Both the position numbers and the translations under genes were made by a program. Below, in pieces: positions 1 to 6,299 of a stretch of 6,350 bases of DNA (within the stretch, counting starts at the first letter, position 1; each line of letters begins with the position of its first letter). The stretch comes from Bacteroidales bacterium UBA3382. GTDB taxonomy: Bacteria > Bacteroidota > Bacteroidia > Bacteroidales > UBA932. The stretch lies in assembly GCA_002358965.1 (NCBI GenBank), contig DEPW01000009.1, forward strand, positions 1,594 to 7,943, given 5' to 3'. Under the pieces are notes generated by a model that saw only the letters and a program-made list of their open reading frames with translations, ran no database searches and was not told the DNA's origin.

Positions 1-1
1 G

Positions 2-2143
2 GCCGGCGGCGATGCCGTTTGCCGTGTCATGGATTTCCCTGTGTCGGAGCCTGCCGACGCGGATTCGGTCCTGCTTTTGCTGCTGAATGTCGCATCGCAT
101 TCTTCTCTGCCTTTTTCGGACTTTGCCCTGATAGTCGCCGGAGATATCGACCCGGAGGCCCTGGCCGGCAGGATTTCGCTGCTTGCCATGTACGAACCGT
201 ACAGGCCCGGGCACTCTGAAACAGTCAGCGCGGCCCCGAGCCGTTACCGCTCCGTATCGGTAGAGGATTTCGGAGGATATGCCGGTGTGACCGTGTCTTA
301 TGCGCTGCAACGCCTTCCCGACAGTCTGCGCCGCACGGTCGTCGTCCCTATTGTGGGAAGGATGAACGCTTATGCTGTTTCAGTCCTCGGACGCAGGCTT
401 GAAGCCGCCGCCGATGCCGAAGGACTGGCCTTGCTTGACAATTCGGTCTTTATGGATCATTGCGGACCGGACGAGATGTTCAACATTTCCGTTTCCGTTC
501 CCTCCCAGGACACGGCCAGGGCGTTGGATCTGATCGACCGCCTGATTGCGACATCGTCGCGGGAAGGCTTTTCGCAGGAAGAATACCGCATGGCGGATCT
601 TGTTTTCCGCAGCGGGGTGGCCGATGTTTCCCGAGGCTTGAAGGAGGAGATGACATGCAAGGCCATGCGCGATTTTCTTTACGGAGCGCCTTTGGCCGCT
701 CCGGCACAGGAAAGGGAATATCTGCTTGCCAGGCCTCTGCCCGATTCTTCGGGACTGAAGTATCTCAACAGATACCTTTCAGGCATGTTCGGAACTGCCG
801 GCAAGGCATTCCCTGCTTTCGACAGTTCATCGCGGCTCATTGTCCATGACGCTTTTGCTGCAGATACGGCCTTGCTGCCTGTGGCGCCTGCCAAGGTTTC
901 ATCGAGGCCCTCGCGCAGGGAGCGGCTTACCGGAGCGGCGACCCTCGCGTTTTCCAATGGTCTGAATGTGTATTACAGACAGACTCCGGACAAGGACGGC
1001 GCCATTGAATTTTCAATATACTACAAAGGAGGATATTCTCAGGACCCGGCCCTCAAGGCAGGGACGGGTGCCTTTTATTCGGACATGATGAAGCTGGATT
1101 CGATTTCGGGCATGAGCTATAGACAGTTCGAACTTCTTCTGGGGTATTTCGGAATCACTCTCGAATATGATTTCGCGTTGAACCATGTCAGGATTTACGG
1201 GAGGGCTCCGCTGTCCTCTTCGGATATATTGTGGCGTGCCCTCGATGCTGTGATTAACAGGCGCTCGGCTGATGAACGGGCTTTTGAGGAATACCTCGTT
1301 TCGCAACGGCTTCTGCTCCGGTACGGGACAGGTTCGCAGGAAAGGAGGATCGCCGATACCATCGATGCACTCGTCCATCCGTTTTCGGAGTACTCCTCGC
1401 GAAAACGGCTCGACGCTTTGGAAGATGTCGATTATTCCCGAGTGAGGGACTTCATCGCAGGAAAGCTCGGTCAGTACGGAAACATGGTGTTCGCCTTCGC
1501 CTCACCTCTTTCAGAGGACGGTTTCCGGGACATTTGCAGGGACAATGCAGGCTGGTACCGGAAGGAACGCCCTTCACGGCGGAAAGCCGCGGAAGGCTCC
1601 GTCGGCATATTGTCGGGAACGCTTACTTCGGAACTCCCGTCAATCGATGGTGACAGGCGGCACTACATGGTATTTGCCTTTCCTTGCGACTATGACGCTT
1701 CAGGCTATTATCGTTCCAAAGTGGCTTCGAGACTTGTCAAGACCGCAATCGACAAAGCGCTGGCACCATACGGGACATCTGCACGGGTCGATGTCAGATT
1801 TGGTTATCCTCCTGACAGTCATTGCTATATCGAATATGTTACGGCTTTTGCGCCGGATGTTAATATGGCCGAGCTCGTTTTCGATATCAAGTCGGCTTTA
1901 AAGAATATGCTTCCGGTTTCGGAAGACAGGCTCGAGCGCGCGAAATCCCTTATCCTGAATGAAACCGTCTCGTATTGCGCGGATCCGCAATCATGGTTCT
2001 CGATCATACGCGACAGGTATGTCTTTAACAAAAATGTCTTTTCGCATTATGATGAAAAGATCTCCGGGATATCCCAGGAAGATATCGGGGATTTCATTGC
2101 CGGATTGCTTGACGGCGGCTGTGTAGAAGTTTATGTAAAATGA
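2..2143 (+). CDS. M16-family (pitrilysin-like) peptidase, 5'-truncated by window edge
   Basis: The frame is open from base 2, so the Met codon at 29 is probably internal and the true start lies upstream. Numbering from that Met (704 residues), residues ~32-55 (FALIVAGDIDPEAL) match the conserved strand and turn near the end of an M16 N-terminal domain. Residues ~75-290 look like the second M16 domain. Residues ~306-480 (FSNGLNVYYRQTP...) start the third, and ~540-704 form the fourth, ending in the usual ISQEDI...GCVEVYVK closing segment. Four-domain M16 proteins of this phylum usually have ~900-950 residues, so roughly 200 residues, including the expected HxxEH zinc motif, are missing upstream. 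The third domain has no HxxEH where one would fall (near GTGAFYSDMM, ~345-354), as is usual for the non-catalytic half. Relatives are generally exported zinc proteases of the periplasm or envelope. Whether this one is active cannot be judged here. It is followed after 16 nt by the DUF3109 gene, probably in one operon. Family assignment is confident; the substrate is unknown. Confidence 0.85.
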   Translation, partial: AGGDAVCRVMDFPVSEPADADSVLLLLLNVASHSSLPFSDFALIVAGDIDPEALAGRISLLAMYEPYRPGHSETVSAAPSRYRSVSVEDFGGYAGVTVSYALQRLPDSLRRTVVVPIVGRMNAYAVSVLGRRLEAAADAEGLALLDNSVFMDHCGPDEMFNISVSVPSQDTARALDLIDRLIATSSREGFSQEEYRMADLVFRSGVADVSRGLKEEMTCKAMRDFLYGAPLAAPAQEREYLLARPLPDSSGLKYLNRYLSGMFGTAGKAFPAFDSSSRLIVHDAFAADTALLPVAPAKVSSRPSRRERLTGAATLAFSNGLNVYYRQTPDKDGAIEFSIYYKGGYSQDPALKAGTGAFYSDMMKLDSISGMSYRQFELLLGYFGITLEYDFALNHVRIYGRAPLSSSDILWRALDAVINRRSADERAFEEYLVSQRLLLRYGTGSQERRIADTIDALVHPFSEYSSRKRLDALEDVDYSRVRDFIAGKLGQYGNMVFAFASPLSEDGFRDICRDNAGWYRKERPSRRKAAEGSVGILSGTLTSELPSIDGDRRHYMVFAFPCDYDASGYYRSKVASRLVKTAIDKALAPYGTSARVDVRFGYPPDSHCYIEYVTAFAPDVNMAELVFDIKSALKNMLPVSEDRLERAKSLILNETVSYCADPQSWFSIIRDRYVFNKNVFSHYDEKISGISQEDIGDFIAGLLDGGCVEVYVK

Positions 2144-2148
2144 AAGGA
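2143..2148 (+). promoter_or_regulatory. Possible ribosome binding site for the DUF3109 gene
   Basis: AAAGGA overlaps the last base of the M16 stop codon and ends 11 nt before the ATG at 2160. It supports translation from 2160 and co-transcription with the upstream gene. Bacteroidota often do not rely on Shine-Dalgarno pairing, so the weight of this site is modest. An alternative in-frame ATG at 2181 has only a weak purine run (CCGGGA) directly in front of it. Confidence 0.35.
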
Positions 2149-2159
2149 TTTCAAGTAAG

Positions 2160-2759
2160 ATGGAAAACAACGGACCGGGAATGATATGTATCGGCGATGT
2201 GCTTGTTTCGACCGAAGTGCTCGAAGAGTATTTTGCCTGCGATTACGAGGATTGCAAGGGGGCCTGTTGCATAATAGGAGACAGCGGAGCGCCCTTGGAG
2301 GCGGACGAAGCGGAGGCTTTGGAACGCTGTTACGGCGATTATTCGGACCTGATGCAGCCTTCAGGCCGGGAGGTGGTCGGAAAGACGGGCTTCTTTACGA
2401 TAGATGGGGACGGAGACATGGTGACACCGCTCATCGACGGTTCCGAAGAGTGCGTCTTTACGCATTTTTCAGCCGACGGGTCCTGCTTCTGCTCGCCTGA
2501 ACGCCGTTGGTGCGAAGGGAAATGCTCTTTCCGCAAACCCGTATCCTGCTGGCTTTATCCGATAAGGGTATCGGTCCTGTCCAATGGGATGAAAGCGTTG
2601 AACCTCCACCGTTGGGACATCTGCGCAGGTGCTTTCGCAAAGGGACGCCGCGACAATGTCAAAGTATACAGGTTCCTGAAGGAACCTTTGGAAGCCGTGT
2701 TCGGCAAAGATTTTTTTGAAGCCTTGTGTGAATCGGAAAAATATGTAAATCAAAGATAG
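2160..2759 (+). CDS. DUF3109 family cysteine-rich protein (putative metal-binding)
   Basis: This 199-residue protein has 14 cysteines and no signal peptide or membrane segment, so it is probably cytoplasmic. The conserved pieces are an N-terminal IGDVLVS block, a cluster C27-x4-C32-x3-C36-C37 followed by GDSGAPLE, a second set C109, C111, C118, C122, C130 (CFCSPERRWCEGKCS...SCWLYPIR), and C155 in a DICAGA context. This is the pattern of DUF3109, a family related in style to the YkgJ/CxxCxxCC zinc- or iron-chelating proteins. Its biochemical role is not established, and metal or Fe-S binding is inferred from cysteine spacing. The length fits a complete family member. Relatives typically begin at about the MI-x-IGD block, so the Met at 2181 (residue 8) may be the real start; the RBS-like AAAGGA favours 2160. 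It lies 16 nt after the M16 gene and 2 nt before the next lipoprotein, which implies an operon. The family call is firm; any function is not. Confidence 0.85.
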   Translation: MENNGPGMICIGDVLVSTEVLEEYFACDYEDCKGACCIIGDSGAPLEADEAEALERCYGDYSDLMQPSGREVVGKTGFFTIDGDGDMVTPLIDGSEECVFTHFSADGSCFCSPERRWCEGKCSFRKPVSCWLYPIRVSVLSNGMKALNLHRWDICAGAFAKGRRDNVKVYRFLKEPLEAVFGKDFFEALCESEKYVNQR

Positions 2760-2761
2760 AT

Positions 2762-4660
2762 ATGAAGTCAAGAATGGTTTTATTTGCGGCGTTTTCGGCC
2801 TTTGTCCTTGCCGCATGCGGCAAGCCAGAGCCCGAACCGGATCCGAATGTGCCCGTGGAGCGTCCGGTCCCTGAGATAATCGTGGATTCGGCCCTTGCCT
2901 CTTTTCCTGTCGCCGGAGGAGAATTTTCATTTTCCTATTATATCAAGGATGCGTATTCCGGCGGCACGCTGTCGGCCTGGAGCGATGATCCGTGGATGTC
3001 GTCCTTTACGGTCGGAGCCGACAAGATAGTGTTCGAGGTCGAGGCGAACTCTTCCGGTCAGGAACGAAGTTCCGTCATCACGCTTGCCTATCTGTATGAC
3101 GGCAAGAGGATAGAGAAAAGCGTAGCAGTTTCGCAGCTGGGCGATGACATGGTGCCTGGAGAAGAGGCTTTCGTCATACAGATGGTAGAGCTTTCGCAGG
3201 TGTATGCAAAAATGAAAGTGGTCCCTTCCGATGCCGATATGACCTATTCGGCCATGTTCATCGAAAAGGACTATTATGAGGAGTTGGGCTCTACGGATGA
3301 AGCCCTGTTCGCATACCTCGTCGAAATGTACGAAGGCTACGCAAGCAACGCAGGAATGCCTTTGGAGGACTACCTGGCTTCTGAAAACGGACTGTCGAAA
3401 GGGGAGAAGACTCTCGAGCTTTCAGGCATGAAAGCCGATACCGAGTACTACGCTTTCGCCGTCGGAATGTCATACGGAGCCGACCGGACCACGGGAATCC
3501 GCAAAGTCCTGTTCAAGACTCTTTCTGTCGAGCTGATCGACATGTCGTTCGATATGAGCGTCCGCATAGACGGCACCGCCGCCTATGCCACGATTGTTCC
3601 GGATGTCGATTATCAGAGGTATGTATTCGATGCCGTAAGGAGCAGTACCATCGATGTGGACGATATCCTTTCGATATATCAGGATTATATCTCTTCCGTA
3701 ATCAAGGACTATGTGAATTTCGGATTTTCCGTAGAGGATGCCGTCCTGAACATATCGCGGGTGGGTACCGTGACCGACTATATGTTCGAACTTGACGAAT
3801 ACTTGTCCTATTATCTCTTCGCTATCGCCATAGACAGTGAGGGAGTGCTGATTTCCGAGCCTTCCGTCATCGAATTTACCACCGAAGGGGTGAAGTTGTC
3901 GGACAATGTGATTTCAATACAGATTTCCAACATCAAGGAGCGTTCGGCGGACTATGTGCTGACGGCGTCCAATGATGACAACTATGTGTTCGTTTGCCGC
4001 GAAGCCTCCGAATTCGCGGGAATGTCCGACGAACAGATAATGTCCGGCCTGATATCGCAGCAAGAGGTGCTTCGGACAAGTCAGTATAGCGGCGACAAGG
4101 AAGGTACTTTCTCCGGCCTGAAACCGGGTACGGAATATGTGGCCTGTGCTTTCGGATATTTCGGAGGCTTCGCCAACACGGCTTTGTTCAAGGCTTCTTT
4201 CAAGACTCTCGACCAAGAGCTGTCGGATGTCACTTTCCGGCTCGAACACGACAAATACTTCCTCGGCGACGAGGTGAAGGAAATCTACCCTGACCTGTAT
4301 CCTTATATGGACGGTAAGGCGGTGCTGCCGGTGACCGCAGAGGCCGAAGGCGATGTGAGCGGATGGTTTTACCATGTATTTCTCGGAAACATGACGGACT
4401 CCTCCTCTTCCGACTATCCTACGGATTCGTATCTGTACGAGGCCCTGACCAATCAGGGCTATACTTCGCCTGCAACCTTGTTGTATCTCGATTTCGGTCA
4501 GGAGTTCACCCTTGTAGGCTTTGCCGTAGACCGGGATGGGCATTACGGGCCGGTTTACAGGGAGGTGATCTTCCTTACGGAAGACGGGGTGTCGCCAATA
4601 GACGAGTTCAGGCTCCCGTCCAGCGCGGACGCTTCGCCTGCCGCCCCTCTTTCCTTTTGA
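2762..4660 (+). CDS. Lipoprotein with BACON-like domain and four fibronectin-III-like modules
   Basis: The 632-residue product opens with a lipoprotein signal peptide (MKSRM, a hydrophobic core, then LAAC with the acylated Cys at 19), so it should be membrane-anchored and possibly surface-exposed. A Pro/Glu-rich linker (residues 20-36) follows. Residues ~38-127 read as a BACON-like beta-sandwich: a FPVAGGEFSFSY strand, a W-S-D-D-P-W-M turn, then a final strand EKSVAVSQLGDD. Residues ~135-610 form four divergent modules of ~110-124 residues, each ending in a tyrosine-rich strand pair and an F-K-T/F-T-T type edge. The last ~22 residues are a Pro/Ser/Ala tail. No enzyme motif is visible. Such modular lipoproteins in Bacteroidales are often assigned to glycan or mucin contact, but here that is inference only. 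The start follows the previous stop by 2 nt and has only a weak A-rich leader, so it is probably translated from the same mRNA as the DUF3109 gene. The exact protein is not recognised. Confidence 0.85.
   Translation: MKSRMVLFAAFSAFVLAACGKPEPEPDPNVPVERPVPEIIVDSALASFPVAGGEFSFSYYIKDAYSGGTLSAWSDDPWMSSFTVGADKIVFEVEANSSGQERSSVITLAYLYDGKRIEKSVAVSQLGDDMVPGEEAFVIQMVELSQVYAKMKVVPSDADMTYSAMFIEKDYYEELGSTDEALFAYLVEMYEGYASNAGMPLEDYLASENGLSKGEKTLELSGMKADTEYYAFAVGMSYGADRTTGIRKVLFKTLSVELIDMSFDMSVRIDGTAAYATIVPDVDYQRYVFDAVRSSTIDVDDILSIYQDYISSVIKDYVNFGFSVEDAVLNISRVGTVTDYMFELDEYLSYYLFAIAIDSEGVLISEPSVIEFTTEGVKLSDNVISIQISNIKERSADYVLTASNDDNYVFVCREASEFAGMSDEQIMSGLISQQEVLRTSQYSGDKEGTFSGLKPGTEYVACAFGYFGGFANTALFKASFKTLDQELSDVTFRLEHDKYFLGDEVKEIYPDLYPYMDGKAVLPVTAEAEGDVSGWFYHVFLGNMTDSSSSDYPTDSYLYEALTNQGYTSPATLLYLDFGQEFTLVGFAVDRDGHYGPVYREVIFLTEDGVSPIDEFRLPSSADASPAAPLSF
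3164..4591 (+). repeat. Four tandem divergent fibronectin-III-like modules (protein-level repeat)
   Basis: Within the lipoprotein, the module boundaries are approximately residues 135-257, 258-376, 377-486 and 487-610. Matching positions are LSGMKADTEYYAFAVGMSYG, FELDEYLSYYLFAIAIDSEG, FSGLKPGTEYVACAFGYFGG and LDFGQEFTLVGFAVDRDGHY, followed by edge strands LFKT, EFTT, SFKT and IFLT. The L-x-P-G-T-x-Y-type motif is the usual signature before the F strand of FN3-like folds. The copies are too divergent at DNA level to be a recent tandem duplication. Boundaries are by eye. Confidence 0.6.
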
Positions 4661-4688
4661 TCCTTACTTGAAATGAAACATACTTATT
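4656..4688 (+). promoter_or_regulatory. Weak candidate Bacteroidales promoter for the Big_2/Lcl_C lipoprotein gene
   Basis: TTTG at 4656-4659 (spanning the upstream stop codon) is followed after 21 nt by TACTTATT at 4681-4688. This partly matches the Bacteroidota sigma-ABfr pattern of a -33 TTTG and a -7 TAnnTTTG, with 4 of the 6 fixed -7 bases present. The rest of the gap up to the ATG at 4717 is A/T-rich (TAATAAAAACTTTAAAATA), a leader type common before well-expressed Bacteroidales genes, and has no Shine-Dalgarno. No clear terminator hairpin separates it from the upstream gene, so read-through is also possible. Confidence 0.3.
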
Positions 4689-4716
4689 ATTAATAAAAAC
4701 TTTAAAATATCAGATT

Positions 4717-6285
4717 ATGAAAACATTTAGACTTCTGATGCTCTCTATGGCCGCCGCCATGTTCATGGCATCCTGTACCGAAGACCCGATCGGCAACGGT
4801 AACGACCCGAATGGAAACGATCCGGTAGAAGTTAATGTCGCTTTGGACCGCAATGAAATGACCCTTACCATAGGTCAGACCGCACAGCTCATCGCCTCTG
4901 TGACTCCCGAAGGCACTGAAGTGGAATGGACTTCCGATGACTCTTCGATAGCTTCAGTGGACGAAAACGGACTGGTTACGGCTGTCGCCGAAGGTACTGC
5001 CACCATTACGGTGTCGGCCGGCGATGTTTCCGATGAATGTACGGTGGTGGTGACTCCCGTAGCCGTGGAATCCGTCACCCTCGACCAGGAATATCTCGAA
5101 ATACATGTCGGTGAAACAGCCGTCCTTTCGGCAGTAGTCGCTCCTGACAATGCGCAGTATGTGCTTTCATGGGAGTCTTCCGATGAGGCCATAGCCACCG
5201 TGGCCGACGGTACCGTAACAGCTGTCGCAATAGGGAACGCCACGGTTACAGTGACAGCCGGCGACAAGACCGACGAATGCCTTGTCACTGTCGTTCCTGT
5301 CCCTGTGGAGGAAATACAGATTGAACCTGCAAGTCTTGAAATCACTGTCGGGCAGACCGCTTCGTTGACGGCCACTGTCCTTCCGGAAAACGCTACCGAC
5401 AAGACAGTCACATGGTCTTCCTCGGATGAAAGCATAGCTACCGTCGTAGACGGTACGGTGACGGCGGTAAGCGCCGGGAATGCCGAAATCTATGCAAAAT
5501 CCGGAAATATCCAGGCTACATGTCCTGTAACCGTCCTCTATCCTGAAATCGGCGAACCTCAGGTAGGCGATTACTATTATTCGGACGGAACCATTTCATC
5601 CAACCTCGATCCTTCCAAGACCCCGATAGCCGTCGTCTTCTGGGTAGGCGACCCTACGGCAAACGACCCTGCATTGGCGCAGGATCATCCTAACTGTACT
5701 CACGGCCTTGCCGTCGCAATCGGCGGTGAAATAGAGAGGACGACCTGGCAGTCCAAGTTCACTTCATACGGCGCTACTGTCAACGAGTGGGTTGAAGCCA
5801 ATACTGATTATCTCCCTATCCAGTCCGCTTACGACGGCTCCGAACCTGATTACCTCAACAAGATCATGGGTTACAACAATACCAAGGCCATCGAAGCCTT
5901 CAATGCGGACCCGGCAAATGCCGGCTGGCCTGTAGAGGCCGTTGCCAATGCGGTGGCTTACCGCGAAACCGTCCCTGCTCCGGATGCTTCGAGCGACTGG
6001 TATCTCCCTTCGGCGAAAGAGGTTTCGCTGATGATTTCCGGCGAATACGACGGCAACATATACTATATCTCCGAAGAGCTGTATGCAAGGAGGGATCTCG
6101 TGAATGAAAAGATCGCTGCGATAGAGGGCGCCACCGCTCTGGACATCTGGGACTACTATTGGTCGAGTACGGAAATGGATTACATGAATATCTATACCAT
6201 GTACAACTATAACGGTTGGATATATTCCAATACCAAGGAGGCCACTTACATCGACATCAGGCTCCGTTTCGTACTTGCATTCTAA
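4717..6285 (+). CDS. Lipoprotein with three Big_2 domains and a C-terminal Lcl_C/DUF1566-like (C-type-lectin-like) domain
   Basis: The signal peptide MKTFRLLML...FMASC gives an acylated Cys at 20. The next residues, TEDP, are acidic, loosely like the surface-export signal of Bacteroidota lipoproteins. A Gly/Asn/Asp linker with a GNDPNGNDP repeat leads into three Big_2 immunoglobulin-like domains (~38-112, 116-193, 197-273). Each has an I-G-Q-T/V-G-E-T strand, a W-x-S-x-D-x-x-I-A turn, a G-x-V-T-A-V strand and one late Cys (108, 188, 269). Residues ~284-522 are an Lcl_C/DUF1566-like domain: VGDYYYSDGT at its start, DHPNCTHGLAVAI (~323-335), SSDWYLPSAKE (425-435), YYWSSTE (480-486) and the end RLRFVLAF (515-522). 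This suggests a surface stalk carrying a ligand-binding head; the ligand is unknown. The 56-nt upstream gap with a weak promoter-like site suggests partly independent expression. The segment between WSSTE and the end has a composition like a diversified loop region (see findings). Confidence is high for the architecture, low for any specific role. Confidence 0.88.
   Translation: MKTFRLLMLSMAAAMFMASCTEDPIGNGNDPNGNDPVEVNVALDRNEMTLTIGQTAQLIASVTPEGTEVEWTSDDSSIASVDENGLVTAVAEGTATITVSAGDVSDECTVVVTPVAVESVTLDQEYLEIHVGETAVLSAVVAPDNAQYVLSWESSDEAIATVADGTVTAVAIGNATVTVTAGDKTDECLVTVVPVPVEEIQIEPASLEITVGQTASLTATVLPENATDKTVTWSSSDESIATVVDGTVTAVSAGNAEIYAKSGNIQATCPVTVLYPEIGEPQVGDYYYSDGTISSNLDPSKTPIAVVFWVGDPTANDPALAQDHPNCTHGLAVAIGGEIERTTWQSKFTSYGATVNEWVEANTDYLPIQSAYDGSEPDYLNKIMGYNNTKAIEAFNADPANAGWPVEAVANAVAYRETVPAPDASSDWYLPSAKEVSLMISGEYDGNIYYISEELYARRDLVNEKIAAIEGATALDIWDYYWSSTEMDYMNIYTMYNYNGWIYSNTKEATYIDIRLRFVLAF
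4828..5535 (+). repeat. Three tandem Big_2 domains (protein-level repeat)
   Basis: The domains span about residues 38-112, 116-193 and 197-273 of the lipoprotein. Domains 2 and 3 are the most alike, sharing SSDE-x-IATV-x-DGTVTAV, with the DGTVTAV codons at 5206-5226 and 5449-5469. Domain 1 has the looser NGLVTAVAEGTATITVSAGD. DNA identity is only moderate, so these are old duplications or family-level similarity, not a recent slip. Big_2 arrays usually act as spacers that hold a terminal domain away from the membrane. Confidence 0.8.
6160..6282 (+). other. Candidate hypervariable (DGR-type) C-terminal segment of the Lcl_C-like domain
   Basis: The segment begins at the Trp of WSSTE (residue 482) and ends at the terminal Phe. 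Between the WSSTE anchor and the final R-x-R-x-V-L-A-F, residues 487-514 comprise 28 codons. Of these, 23 encode Met, Asp, Tyr, Asn, Ile, Thr or Ser (6 Tyr, 4 Asn), and 21 end in C or T. An invariant-looking N-G-W (499-501) and K (507) sit within it. DGR-diversified targets have such a 3'-terminal block with substitutions arising from AAY codons of a template. Evidence against: no template repeat, reverse transcriptase or G/C-rich IMH with a hairpin is visible, and non-diversified Lcl_C proteins also carry a WSST motif. This is a hypothesis. Confidence 0.35.
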
Positions 6286-6299
6286 TCCGAATTAAGTTT

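Noticed and set aside
29..31. ATG at 29 as the true start of the M16 gene
   Set aside because: The frame is open through the window edge, and the protein begins in the middle of the first M16 domain, so this Met is almost certainly internal.
2469..2930. Open frame of 153 codons on the - strand spanning two genes
   Set aside because: It crosses the end of the DUF3109 gene and the lipoprotein signal peptide, both well supported on the + strand.
3914..4543. Open frame of 209 codons on the - strand
   Set aside because: Antisense to FN3-like modules 3 and 4 of the lipoprotein, whose strand shows clear domain structure. The reverse product has an Arg/His-rich composition without a fold signature.
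4792..4824. Short tandem repeat in the linker (GNGNDPNGNDP) as a phase-variable tract
   Set aside because: The units differ at DNA level and are too few for slipped-strand switching; it is a flexible lipoprotein linker.
4875..5435. Open frame of 186 codons on the - strand
   Set aside because: It lies antisense to the Big_2 repeats, and its Ser/Thr/Val-rich composition simply mirrors the repeated coding strand. No start signal or recognisable domain.
6283..6299. Terminator or DGR IMH hairpin after the Big_2/Lcl_C gene
   Set aside because: The 14-nt gap (TCCGAATTAAGTTT) has no inverted repeat with a usable stem and no G/C-rich block.
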